From contig JACPZP010000020.1 of the NCBI GenBank assembly GCA_016195405.1, forward strand, positions 54,265 through 118,264: a DNA stretch of 64,000 nt, given 5' to 3'. The position numbers and the translations under genes were made by a program. Origin of the DNA: Planctomycetota bacterium. Its GTDB lineage: Bacteria; Planctomycetota; Planctomycetia; Gemmatales; Gemmataceae. Of this stretch, positions 24,560 to 32,540 are shown piece after piece (position 1 is the first letter of the stretch; each line of letters starts with the position of its first letter). The notes under the pieces were generated by a model. The model made no database searches. It saw only the letters and a program-made list of their open reading frames with translations, and was not told the DNA's origin.

Positions 24560-25320
24560 TACCAATGGCGCTGCTCAAGAAACAGGTGGATCAGCACCCG
24601 TACCCGCTCCTCTTCGCCACGATCAGCGGGGCGCACCTGTACGGTTTCCCGTCGCCCGATTCAGATTTCGACCTGCGCGGAGTTCATGTGCTGCCCTTGA
24701 AGGAGGTCGTCGGCCTTCAGTCCGGCCCCGAAACCATCGAAAAATCAGGCGTTCACGACGGCCTTGAAATCGACTTGGTCACGCACGACGCCAAGAAATT
24801 CTTCAATCTCTTGCTCAAGAAGAACGGCTACGTGCTGGAACAGGTGTTTTCGCCGCTGGTCGTTCACACGACGCCGGAACATGCGGAATTGAAAGAGATC
24901 GCCGCCCAATGCATCACCAAACATCACGCCGACCACTATCTCGGCTTCGCCGAGACCCAATGGAAGCTCATCGAAAAAGAGAACCCGCCGCGGGTCAAAC
25001 CGCTCCTCTATGTGTACCGCGTGCTGCTGACCGGCATCCACTTGATGCAGACCGGCGAGGTCGAGGCGAATCTGCTGCGGCTCAACGAGACGGCGAAGCT
25101 AACGTACCTCGACGAGCTGATCCAGCGGAAAGTCGCCGGCGCGGAAAAGGAGCGGCTTTGCGAGGCGGATGTCGGCTTTCATCGAAGCGAGTATGAGCGC
25201 CTGCGGAGCAGACTCCAGCAGGTGCACGAGTCAAGTGAGCTGCCGGAAGCACCGCGTGGCAACGCGGCGCTGCATGATCTGCTCCTGAGGTTGCGCGGCG
25301 CAGTTTCCAACCAAGCGTGA
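24556..25320 (+). CDS. RlaP-type nucleotidyltransferase (PF10127), second copy
   Basis: This 254-residue paralogue of the preceding gene lacks the SH3-like extension. The active-site loop reads ISGAHLYGF then SDFD (Asp37, Asp39), so the usual Gly-Ser is Ser-Gly-Ala while both metal-binding aspartates remain. The family segment DLRGVHVLPL follows. I chose the GTG at 24556 because GGAGG lies seven bases upstream and it overlaps the previous stop (GTGA); an ATG at 24565 would be too far from that ribosome site. The altered loop may change nucleotide choice or make it a regulatory partner of the first copy; that is inference. Confidence 0.85.
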   Translation: MIPMALLKKQVDQHPYPLLFATISGAHLYGFPSPDSDFDLRGVHVLPLKEVVGLQSGPETIEKSGVHDGLEIDLVTHDAKKFFNLLLKKNGYVLEQVFSPLVVHTTPEHAELKEIAAQCITKHHADHYLGFAETQWKLIEKENPPRVKPLLYVYRVLLTGIHLMQTGEVEANLLRLNETAKLTYLDELIQRKVAGAEKERLCEADVGFHRSEYERLRSRLQQVHESSELPEAPRGNAALHDLLLRLRGAVSNQA

Positions 25321-25350
25321 CTGGACTTCGTCAATGTTCGTGTTATTCTG

Positions 25351-25647
25351 ATGCACATGGCAACGACACCATTGGACAAGTCCAAGGCTAGCGAGTTTGC
25401 GATTTTCGCTCGGCTCTTAAGCGATCATAAGGCCGGTATGTCCTCGCGCCTTGCTCGCTATGTTCTGACCCTGGGATTCAGCGCGCGGGAGCAGGCACAT
25501 ATGGAAGAACTCGCCGTTCGAAACCAAGCCGGGCGCCTCACTCCAGACGAGCACGGTGAGCTTTTGAATTACGTCAACGCGGGACACTTGCTCGCCTTGC
25601 TGCATTCCAAAGCACGGAAAGCGCTCAAACACCGCAAGGTCTCCTGA
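25351..25647 (+). CDS. small hypothetical protein upstream of HNH
   Basis: This 98-residue helical protein lies 30 bp after the second nucleotidyltransferase and six bases before the HNH gene. It has no cysteines and a basic C-terminus (HSKARKALKHRKVS). Segments such as FSAREQAHMEELAVRNQAGR and LTPDEHGELLNYVNAGHLLA look like a compact alpha-helical fold. Similar small proteins occur in front of HNH genes in planctomycetes, so the two may form a functional pair. The second ATG (25357) is an equally good start. No function can be assigned. Confidence 0.7.
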   Translation: MHMATTPLDKSKASEFAIFARLLSDHKAGMSSRLARYVLTLGFSAREQAHMEELAVRNQAGRLTPDEHGELLNYVNAGHLLALLHSKARKALKHRKVS

Positions 25648-25653
25648 ACGCTG

Positions 25654-26073
25654 ATGGATGAGAAGTTAGCCGAACGAGTGCGGCAGCGCGCCGACCACGC
25701 TTGTGAATACTGCCATATGCCGCAAGCGTATTACCCGACCGTGCCCTTTCCCATCGACCACATCATCGCGCAGCAGCACGGAGGTGCAACGGTTTTCGCC
25801 AATCTCGCGCTTTCCTGTTTGCATGACAACTGTCACAAGGGGCCCAACATTGCGGGGCTTGATCCGGCCCGCCGGAAGCTCACAAGGCTATTCAACCCTC
25901 GGCGGCACAAGTGGCGGCATCATTTTCGGCGGGATGGGCCGTTTCTCGTCGGGAAAACGGCAATCGGCCGGGTCACCGTTGGCGTGCCGGCGATGAATGA
26001 CTCGGCTGTGATGGAAGTTCGCGAAGCGCTCATCGACGAAGGGCTTTTTCCACCAGTCGCGGACACGACATAG
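25654..26073 (+). CDS. HNH endonuclease-fold protein
   Basis: This 139-residue protein has a zinc-finger HNH nuclease domain. The first CxxC is CEYC (Cys17, Cys20), the catalytic pair is Asp35-His36 in FPIDHIIAQQHGG, the asparagine falls in VFANLALSCLHDN, and the final ligands are in CLHDNCHKGPN. The C-terminal 50 residues (RHKWRHHFRRDG and onward) are basic and could bind nucleic acid. HNH proteins of this size act in restriction, mobile elements or repair. It follows two RlaP nucleotidyltransferases and precedes a kinase-phosphatase remnant, and I take this cluster to be nucleic-acid related. Confidence 0.85.
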   Translation: MDEKLAERVRQRADHACEYCHMPQAYYPTVPFPIDHIIAQQHGGATVFANLALSCLHDNCHKGPNIAGLDPARRKLTRLFNPRRHKWRHHFRRDGPFLVGKTAIGRVTVGVPAMNDSAVMEVREALIDEGLFPPVADTT

Positions 26074-26106
26074 GCAGTCAACAATTCTACTCAAGAAAGT
26101 GAGCGC

Positions 26107-26337
26107 GTGCCGCTTTACAACGACAAGCGCAACGAGCACGGCCCATTCGACATCATCGGCGACGTTCACGGCTGCTGCGATGAACTCGAAGAACTCCTGC
26201 GGCAATTGAGCTATATCCCCGCTCCCGTGATCACTCCGGTCGCTGACGCCGCTCACGCTCCCGGCTCGCCAAGCATCATGACGCAACCGCCGGCGGGGCC
26301 GCCGGTTTGCCCACGTCTTTGGCAAACTGTGCCTTGA
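26107..26337 (+). pseudogene. remnant of a polynucleotide kinase-phosphatase (Pnkp-like)
   Basis: A short frame opens with VPLYNDKRNEHGPFDIIGDV then HGCCDELEELLRQL, which matches the linker and first metallophosphatase motif (G-D-x-H-G) of bacterial Pnkp, the RNA 5'-kinase/2',3'-phosphatase. Similarity extends slightly upstream of the GTG (QESER) and stops after about 38 residues; the rest overlaps the 3' end of the oppositely oriented ligase gene and is not conserved. Both the kinase half and most of the phosphatase are missing, so this is a fragment and not a gene. A generic metallophosphoesterase is the alternative source. Confidence 0.65.
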
Positions 26338-27511
26338 AGTCGTCGATCAGCGTTTTCCACTGGCCGCTCTCGCGGTACTGCCGGCGTTGACGGGCGGCGC
26401 TCGATTCATAGCTGGAGATTGGTCCAAGACCCTGCAGGAAGGGATGGTCGCCGGTTTCGCGGGCGATCGGCAGCAACCGCTCGATGAGGTCGGTCACTTC
26501 TTGCCCTAGCTGACGCCGCTTTCCCGATGGCGTGCGGATGTACATGCCGGACAGGCCATAGCGTGTGGCCAACCACTTGTTCTCCACCGCGATCCAGTGG
26601 CGGCGCATGTCACCGCGCTGCGATAACGGCCGTTCTTCTTGCAGCCGCAGGCTGTTGATCACCATACAGCGAATGAGGGCGACCAGGCCGAAGGCGACGC
26701 CCAGCGAACCGGGCATATCGCAAATGCGGAACTCGATGGTGCCGAAATCGGGCCGGGGACGAATGTCCCAATAGATGTCCTTGAACGAGCTGATGGCGTT
26801 GCACGCTTTCATCACTTGGCAAAAGCTGCGAAAGTCCTTCCAGGTGCGGAAATAACGCGGCACTCCGGCTTGCGGCAGCATACGGTACAAGGCTGTTCGA
26901 CACGATTTGAGGCCCGTATCGACGCCTTGCCAGAACGGCGAGCTGGCCGAAAGGGCCAACAGATGCGGCAAGTATTGCACGAGTTGATTGATGACGCCCA
27001 TCGCCTTATCGCCGGAGGGCACGCCGACGTGAACGTGGAGGCCAAAGACGACGCGCTGGTAAGTCAACCACGCCAGCCGGTCCGCGATGCGTTCGTAGCG
27101 CTCGGCCGGGAAGATGGCGCTGCCGCTCGTGCGATGAAACGGGTGGGTGCCGGCCATGGCGAGATCGTAGCCGAGCGAGCTGGCGATGTTGCCCGCTTTC
27201 TGCAACCGGGGCAGCAACTCGTCGCGCACCGCGCGCACGTTGGCGCAGATGCCGGTCTTCACTTCGAACATCGATTGCATCAGCTCGGCCGACACGCCTT
27301 CGAGCTTCTCCTGGGCGCAGGCCTTGAGCAACGGCACGGCGCCGGATGCCATATCGCCGCTTTCACGGTCGAGGATCTGCAGCTCCAGCTCCACGCCAAG
27401 CGAGGTGTGCTGCGATGGCCTAAAGATCAAGTCATCGTTGCCGCCGCGTGGGGCCGAATCGGCTTTTGGAGCGGTATTGGCTTTCGGCGGTTTCGCTTCG
27501 ACTTCGACCAT
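26276..27511 (-). CDS. glutamate-cysteine ligase-like carboxylate-amine ligase (GCS2 family)
   Basis: This 411-residue protein of the YbdK/GCS2 family joins glutamate to an amine with ATP. Family features are SLGVELELQILD (metal and ATP binding), GTHPFHRT, VVFGLHVHVGVP (a histidine pair), the WDIRPRPDFGTIEFRICDMP segment and a C-terminal FLQGLGPISSYESS. I chose the ATG at 27511 (MVEVEAKPPK) because GGAGA lies eight bases upstream; about 25 disordered residues precede the domain. The product is gamma-glutamylcysteine or another gamma-glutamyl amide; family assignment alone does not decide. Its 3' end runs over the Pnkp fragment on the other strand. Confidence 0.88.
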   Translation of the reverse strand: MVEVEAKPPKANTAPKADSAPRGGNDDLIFRPSQHTSLGVELELQILDRESGDMASGAVPLLKACAQEKLEGVSAELMQSMFEVKTGICANVRAVRDELLPRLQKAGNIASSLGYDLAMAGTHPFHRTSGSAIFPAERYERIADRLAWLTYQRVVFGLHVHVGVPSGDKAMGVINQLVQYLPHLLALSASSPFWQGVDTGLKSCRTALYRMLPQAGVPRYFRTWKDFRSFCQVMKACNAISSFKDIYWDIRPRPDFGTIEFRICDMPGSLGVAFGLVALIRCMVINSLRLQEERPLSQRGDMRRHWIAVENKWLATRYGLSGMYIRTPSGKRRQLGQEVTDLIERLLPIARETGDHPFLQGLGPISSYESSAARQRRQYRESGQWKTLIDDFKAQFAKDVGKPAAPPAVAS

Positions 27512-27630
27512 AGACGTTCTCCATGTGGGCACTAGCGAGAGCGATAGGGCAATCGGAACGGCAAAGCCTAAAGGGAACCTGCGCTGCTGGATGTTAAACA
27601 AGCAAGAATGATGCCGAAATGAGATCGAAA

Positions 27631-27704
27631 CGAGGACGACCGGGCTCGAACCGGCAACCTCCGGCGTGACAGGCCGGTGCTCTAACCAATTGAGCTACGT
27701 CCCC
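27631..27704 (-). tRNA. tRNA-Asp (anticodon GTC)
   Basis: On the minus strand a 74-nt cloverleaf has acceptor stem GGGGACG/CGTCCTC, D arm with GCTCAATTGGTTAGAGC, anticodon loop CTGTCAC with anticodon GTC, and T arm CCGGTTCGAGCCCGG. The discriminator is G, which fits tRNA-Asp identity. No CCA is encoded. Confidence 0.95.
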
Positions 27705-27717
27705 TAATGGTCGTCCT

Positions 27718-27767
27718 GTTTAGCCGCGGGTCGCAGTCCCGCACGGGTCTGCGACCCGCGGCTAAAC
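27718..27767. repeat. 50-nt near-perfect hairpin (GTTTAGCCGCG repeat family)
   Basis: GTTTAGCCGCGGGTCGCAG (27718-27736) and its exact inverted copy (27749-27767) enclose TCCCGCACGGGT, which itself pairs as CCCG/CGGG. The outer 11 bases match the ends of the inverted repeat at 30155-30257. It lies 14 bp upstream of the tRNA-Asp gene. The rest of the gap to 27977 shows no gene and must hold the promoter of the GYF gene. Confidence 0.8.
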
Positions 27768-27977
27768 ATGTGGTCCACCTGATTTATATGGCGGGTGCTT
27801 GGCCGCCGCAAGTGTTATGGCCAAAGATTCAGGCTCGACGCTTATGCCGGCGGTCGGCGCCCATCCTTTTCCCTTGATTTCACCCCCACGGCGAGTTAGA
27901 AAAAAGATGCGTACCCGCTAGTCGGGGTTCGCGGCCTGACTCGTTTTTCCCTACCTTCTTCTCACCACGAGTGCCCT

Positions 27978-28925
27978 ATGGCCGACATGTGGCATTACAC
28001 CCGCGACGGCAAATCGATGGATCCGGTGTCGACGCCGGAGTTGAAGCACCTGGCGCAGGCGGGCTTGCTGAAACCGACTGATCTCGTCTGGCACGAAGGA
28101 ATGCCGGCCTGGGCGCCGGCGAGCAAGACCCGGGGACTCTTTGGCGACGCGCCCTCGCTGCACATGGTTCCCGAGCCGATAACTCAACGCGACGCACCGG
28201 AAGCGCCGGACGACCTACCGCGCCGCGCAGGCCGCGCCCGTTCGCCGGAACCCCGCGTCCGGAACGATGACGATGGCGTCGATTCCGGTCACAGCGACGA
28301 CCGGCCGCCGCGGCGCCGCCCCTCCAGCGACGGCCTGAGCACCGGCGCGGTGATCGGCGTGGTCGTGGGAGCGGTCGTGCTGATCGTGGCCGTGGTGATC
28401 GGGTCGATGCTGCTCATCAGCAGCGCCAATCCGCGACGCGGTCCGGTCGCCCAAAACAACCCCCAGTTTGGCAACCCTCAAATACTAAAGGACAAGGACT
28501 GGCAACCCTGGCAACCCCCACCCGACTTCAACCGGCCGCAAGAAGTAGGATTGCAAAGACCCAATCCGCCGCCCGTGGGCGGCATGCTCCGGATTCCCAA
28601 GGACGGCCTAACGATTAATGGCCAGCTCACGAATGCCGATCCTCTTGATCCTGTCCTGCCGCACGCTCCGCGCTGCAAGGTCTATCTGGTCAACCTGAAT
28701 GCCAACGAGCGCTACACCATCGACCTCGTAAGCACGGAGTTCGACGCTTATCTGCGCGTTGAGAATGAGAAATTCTTCAACTTGGCGGAGGATGACGACT
28801 CCGGAGGCGACCTCAACGCCCAGATCATGTTCGTGCCGACGCAGACCGGGCTCTATCGCATCATCGCCACCTGCTTCGACGAAGGCATTGGCCGCTTCAC
28901 CTTGACCGTTCGAGCCGGCAAATAA
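27978..28925 (+). CDS. GYF-domain membrane protein with C-terminal PPC-like domain (copy 1)
   Basis: This 315-residue protein has three parts. Residues 4-55 are a bacterial GYF_2 (DUF4339) domain, WHYTRDGKSMDPVSTPELKH and TDLVWHEGMPAWAPAS. A disordered region rich in Arg, Asp and Pro follows (about 70-115), then one membrane helix (VVVGAVVLIVAVVIGSMLLI). The C-terminal 110 residues form a beta domain (FDAYLRVENEKFFNLAEDDD and TGLYRIIATCFD) like pre-peptidase C-terminal domains. The order suggests a cytoplasmic GYF domain and an external PPC-like domain. The next gene has the same architecture and lies 20 bp downstream, so this is a tandem duplication. Function is unknown. Confidence 0.8.
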   Translation: MADMWHYTRDGKSMDPVSTPELKHLAQAGLLKPTDLVWHEGMPAWAPASKTRGLFGDAPSLHMVPEPITQRDAPEAPDDLPRRAGRARSPEPRVRNDDDGVDSGHSDDRPPRRRPSSDGLSTGAVIGVVVGAVVLIVAVVIGSMLLISSANPRRGPVAQNNPQFGNPQILKDKDWQPWQPPPDFNRPQEVGLQRPNPPPVGGMLRIPKDGLTINGQLTNADPLDPVLPHAPRCKVYLVNLNANERYTIDLVSTEFDAYLRVENEKFFNLAEDDDSGGDLNAQIMFVPTQTGLYRIIATCFDEGIGRFTLTVRAGK

Positions 28926-28945
28926 CCCGGCTTGGAGTCGCATCC

Positions 28946-29746
28946 ATGGCTGCGCAGTGGTACTACACTTCCAGTCGCCAGCAGATGGGCCCGGTGACGT
29001 GGGCGGAGCTGAGTCATCTCGCCGATTCGGGCTTCTTGCGGCCAACCGATTTGGTGTGGGGCGAAGGGATGTCCGACTGGTCCCGCGCCGACCTGCAAGG
29101 ATTGTTTCACGAGAAGAGCGCGAAACCAACTCCCGTACCGACTGCGAAGAGCGCTGAACCGCGACGCGCGACCGCAGGAGAGGACGAAGAGCGCCCCGAG
29201 CGCCTGGGGCGCCGTACGGCTCGCTCTCTGGAGGATGAAGAAGGCGACTTCGGCGACGATCGTCCGCGCCGCCGCCGGCGCACCGAGGGCATGCCGACCG
29301 GATTGAAAGTCGGCTTGATCGTCGGCGGCGTGGTCATGTTGCTCTTGGTCGTGGGGATTGTGCTGTTCTACGTGCTCCGTGGCAGCGGACCCGTCTATGA
29401 CGTTCCCAACCAAGGGACGTTGAGCTTCAACAATGAAACGCTACGCTCGACCGATCAGCGCGACCGGAAATTCCGTAAGCCGTGCAAGATTTACAATGTG
29501 AGGTTCGAGGCCAACTCCACTTACGTGATCGAGCACCGCAGCGCCGCGTTTGACGCCTTCCTGCGCCTGGAAGACCCCAATGGATTTCTCGTCGCCGAGG
29601 ATGACGATGGCGGCCAAAACTTCGGGCTCGGGCGTTTTGACGCCCGCATCGCCTTTCGGGCCAACGTCACGGGAACCTACCGGGTGATCGCCACCACGTT
29701 CGACGGCCGCACGGGACGATACAGCCTAAACATCCGCAAGCAATGA
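28946..29746 (+). CDS. GYF-domain membrane protein with C-terminal PPC-like domain (copy 2)
   Basis: This 266-residue paralogue of the previous gene has a GYF_2 domain at residues 4-52 (WYYTSSRQQMGPVTWAELSH, TDLVWGEGMSDWSRAD), a charged linker with runs of Arg and Glu, one membrane helix (LIVGGVVMLLLVVGIVLFYV) and the PPC-like domain (FDAFLRLEDPNGFLVAEDDD, TGTYRVIATTFDGRTGRYSL). The external domain is the best conserved part between the copies, while the linkers differ in length and sequence. Short spacing implies one transcript. A role in reading or binding an extracellular ligand is possible, but nothing in the sequence proves it. Confidence 0.8.
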   Translation: MAAQWYYTSSRQQMGPVTWAELSHLADSGFLRPTDLVWGEGMSDWSRADLQGLFHEKSAKPTPVPTAKSAEPRRATAGEDEERPERLGRRTARSLEDEEGDFGDDRPRRRRRTEGMPTGLKVGLIVGGVVMLLLVVGIVLFYVLRGSGPVYDVPNQGTLSFNNETLRSTDQRDRKFRKPCKIYNVRFEANSTYVIEHRSAAFDAFLRLEDPNGFLVAEDDDGGQNFGLGRFDARIAFRANVTGTYRVIATTFDGRTGRYSLNIRKQ

Positions 29747-29761
29747 CTGACGTAAGCCCTG

Positions 29762-30124
29762 CTACTCATCGCGATGGACGAGCATTGGCGAGAACGCCGG
29801 CAGGCAAACCGCGATGTATTCCGCGCCGTCCGGCCCGGGCGTGCTGTAGCGAACCCACTCTCCACTGTGTGCGATGACGGCCTGTCCGGCTTGCACCTCC
29901 AGTTCACCACCATCGTATTCAACTCGAAGCATCCCCTTGAGGACGACGGTGAACTCGTCGAATTCCGGCTTCTGACCGGGCTCTACCCAGCCGGACGGGC
30001 TGCGCATGTGGGCGAGCGAAACCGCCTCGGTGCGCGAGTTGACCCGGCCCACGTACTCGTCGATGATCTTCGGCTTGTTCCCCGCCGCCTGAATCCGCGC
30101 CGGCGAACCGATGAGCGTTGGCAT
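29762..30124 (-). CDS. cupin-domain protein
   Basis: This is a 120-residue single cupin barrel. The two conserved stretches are visible as GWVEPGQKPEFDEFTVVLKG and VQAGQAVIAHSGEWVRYSTP. The usual first-motif histidine pair is replaced (no HxH), although a glutamate and the late histidine remain, so metal binding is uncertain. Small cupins of this type act as isomerases, dioxygenases or sensors. The gene stands alone between the GYF pair, which converges on it, and an inverted repeat; the SDR gene upstream on the same strand is 137 bp away. Confidence 0.8.
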   Translation of the reverse strand: MPTLIGSPARIQAAGNKPKIIDEYVGRVNSRTEAVSLAHMRSPSGWVEPGQKPEFDEFTVVLKGMLRVEYDGGELEVQAGQAVIAHSGEWVRYSTPGPDGAEYIAVCLPAFSPMLVHRDE

Positions 30125-30154
30125 TGCATCTCCCGTTTACGTTTCGCGCCCGCC

Positions 30155-30257
30155 GTTTAGCCGCGAGCCTGCGGCGAGCGCGGACGGAATCCCTTGAATT
30201 GGGTGCATCCAATTTCGTGAGATCCCGCCCACGCTCGCCGTTGGCTCGCGGCTAAAC
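30155..30257. repeat. inverted repeat element of the GTTTAGCCGCG family
   Basis: Arms of 26 bp (30155-30180 and 30232-30257) are inverted copies with two adjacent mismatches; each outer end reads GTTTAGCCGCGAGCC. The 51-bp centre has no frame of note. The outer 11 bases match the hairpin at 27718-27767. Size and form fit a REPIN, that is, two REP sequences in inverted orientation. It fills the gap between the cupin and SDR genes. Confidence 0.75.
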
Positions 30258-30260
30258 GCG

Positions 30261-30992
30261 TTACCCCCTCCCTACATAAAGCTGCCCCACCGGCAATACG
30301 ATCGCCTCCAGCATGTTGACGTGCGCCGGCAACGTCGCCATCAGCACCGCCGACCTCGCCAATTCCTCGACGGTCATCATCGGCTCTTGGTCCTCGATCT
30401 TGTCCGACTCTTGCCGCCGTTCGACTGCGACGTTGCCCGGATGCAAGCAACCGCAGGAAATGCCAAACTCGCGCCCTTCGAGCGCCGTGACCTGGGTGAG
30501 CCCCCAAAGTCCGTGCTTGCTGGCGCTGTAGGGCGCGGAGCCGGGCCGAACGCGCTGGGCGGAGATCGAACCGATGTTGATGATCCGCCCGCCGCCCTGC
30601 TTTTTCATGATGCGGAAGGCTTCGCGCGTGCACAGAAACGGCCCGCGCAGGTTGACGGCCAACACCTTGTCCCAAGCATCAATCGTGATTTCGTCGAGCG
30701 GTCCGCCATCGAACGCGCCGGCATTGTTGACCAGAATGTCGAGCCGGCCGAACTTGTCGAGAGTCTTGGCGAAAATGGCGGCCACCTGTGCTGCGTCGGT
30801 AACATCGGCGGTCAGGGCGAGGACGTTAAAGCAACGAGCCGCGCATTCCGCGCGCGTCTTTTCAAGAGCCGCGGCGTCGCGGCCGACGATGACGACGGAG
30901 GCGCCTTCCGACGCCAGTCCCATGACGATGCCCTTGCCGATGCCCTTGTTGCCGCCGGTGACAAGGGCGATTTTGCCGATGAGTTGGGACAT
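30261..30992 (-). CDS. short-chain dehydrogenase/reductase (SDR)
   Basis: This 243-residue classical SDR has the cofactor loop TGGNKGIGKG near residue 13, the NNAG motif, the catalytic serine in INIGSISAQR and Tyr-Lys in PYSASKHG. An aspartate-free end to the second strand (VIVGRDAAALEK) with Arg favours NADP(H). The substrate is not evident; family members reduce keto or oxidise hydroxy groups of sugars, lipids or secondary metabolites. It begins seven bases after the stop of the peptide transporter, so the two share a transcript. Confidence 0.9.
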   Translation of the reverse strand: MSQLIGKIALVTGGNKGIGKGIVMGLASEGASVVIVGRDAAALEKTRAECAARCFNVLALTADVTDAAQVAAIFAKTLDKFGRLDILVNNAGAFDGGPLDEITIDAWDKVLAVNLRGPFLCTREAFRIMKKQGGGRIINIGSISAQRVRPGSAPYSASKHGLWGLTQVTALEGREFGISCGCLHPGNVAVERRQESDKIEDQEPMMTVEELARSAVLMATLPAHVNMLEAIVLPVGQLYVGRG

Positions 30993-30998
30993 GGATTA

Positions 30999-32372
30999 TC
31001 ACGCTAGCCCGGCCTCGGCCTGTTCTTTTTGGGCGCGCTCGAACTTTTTGCCGACGAAAACGAAGATGATCGCTGCAGCCAGGATGGGGGCTGCAGTAAT
31101 GGCGAAGAATGGGCCTGGCATTAAGGGGCCCCGCTCGTCCACGGGATCTGTCAATGATCCGCCATACATCGGCGCCCAGATCATGTTAATTAGGTTGCCG
31201 AGCCCGATTGTGGCAAGGAAGCACGCGGTGATGAAACCCTTCATGCTCTTCGGTGCTGCCGTATAAGCCAATTCCAACAATGTCCCATAAAGCAGGACCT
31301 CCCCGAACGTTAGCACAATATAAGCCGTTACGGGAAAAAGGATCGACACCTTGGTAGACGCGCTTCCTTGTATCATGAACCCGGCTATCGCCATGATTCC
31401 AACGGCCGCCCCCGAGAAAGTGAAGCCCGCCAGCACCTTGCGCATTGGGGTGAAAATCTTCACCTCTGGGTCGAGTCGCCCGAAAACAAAGTTAAATGTG
31501 GGCACCAAGATAACGACGAATAGCGCGTTTAGGAAACTAAGCTGATCCGGCGCGATTGGGTCGGACATGAAAGGCACATGCAAGTCCACGTAATCACGGT
31601 TGAAGTATACCCATTGCACGTCGTTGTGCTCGTACCCGACCCAGAAAAACACCACTAGCGTGAAGATTCCGAATAGACGCCACAACGTTTGCCACTGAAG
31701 CTTGCGCTCTTCGGGCGTTGTACGATGGTGTTCAAGCGTCTCCCTGGCATAGTGACGTTTGCCGGCGGCGAAGACGATGAGTGAAATCACCATCAGCCAA
31801 GCCGGGAATTGAAAAGCGAGGGCGTACCCGTATTCATCGCGTAGCTTGGGCAGCGCGAACTGAGAGATGACCGCGCCAATATTAATCGAGAAGTAGAACC
31901 ACAGGAATGCGGCGCTGCGCAAGCGCTCGTTTCCCGGACGAAGCTGATCGTAAGTTTGGCCCATCAAGGTCGAGATATTCGGCTTGATGACACCGCTGCC
32001 GCCAGCCAACAGGGCAAGCGCGAAATAGAGTGCGAATTCGCTTTCGATCCCCAGGATGAAATGCCCCATCACATACGGGACTGAGAAACCAACAATGGTC
32101 CAGTAACGGCCAAACCACCGATCAGCGATGTAACCTCCGATGAGGGGTAAGAAGTAACAAGACATCTTGAATGCAAAAACGACTGGTGAAGCCGTTCTAT
32201 TCGTGAAATGCAGCGCGGTCACGAGATACATCGCCAGAATCGCTCGCATGCCGTAGTACGAACAGCGTTCCGCGAACTCGCCCCAGAAAATGAACCAAAA
32301 AGCTACAGGATGCCGGTTCGATTTTTCCGCAGAACTGGATTCTGATGCAGGAGCGACGGTGTCCGAAGCCAT
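30999..32372 (-). CDS. POT-family peptide transporter (MFS)
   Basis: This 457-residue, proton-coupled oligopeptide transporter has about twelve membrane segments. The helix-1 signature ExxER is present in WGEFAERCSYYGMRAILAMY, and the family motif around helix 5 is GSGVIKPNISTLMGQTYDQL. The long form (PEVKIFTPMRKVLAGFTFSG) resembles animal-like POT members found in planctomycetes. I chose the ATG at 32372 (MASDTVAPASESS), since the 35 codons upstream are unlike a membrane protein start. It imports di- and tripeptides with protons. The SDR gene follows after six bases, but no peptidase gene is adjacent. Confidence 0.9.
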   Translation of the reverse strand: MASDTVAPASESSSAEKSNRHPVAFWFIFWGEFAERCSYYGMRAILAMYLVTALHFTNRTASPVVFAFKMSCYFLPLIGGYIADRWFGRYWTIVGFSVPYVMGHFILGIESEFALYFALALLAGGSGVIKPNISTLMGQTYDQLRPGNERLRSAAFLWFYFSINIGAVISQFALPKLRDEYGYALAFQFPAWLMVISLIVFAAGKRHYARETLEHHRTTPEERKLQWQTLWRLFGIFTLVVFFWVGYEHNDVQWVYFNRDYVDLHVPFMSDPIAPDQLSFLNALFVVILVPTFNFVFGRLDPEVKIFTPMRKVLAGFTFSGAAVGIMAIAGFMIQGSASTKVSILFPVTAYIVLTFGEVLLYGTLLELAYTAAPKSMKGFITACFLATIGLGNLINMIWAPMYGGSLTDPVDERGPLMPGPFFAITAAPILAAAIIFVFVGKKFERAQKEQAEAGLA

Positions 32373-32540
32373 GGATATCCCTCGCCGGATTTCGGGTGTG
32401 GGGAAGGGGGTGTCGTACGGGCCTCGCGGCCTGGCGATTGTTCCCGCTACTTTAGTGAAGGAGGCGAATAAACTCAACGTGGCCGTCTTGCGAAAAGGTC
32501 AGGACGGCGCCAGTTGGTTGGCCGAGACTCATCGCCAGAA

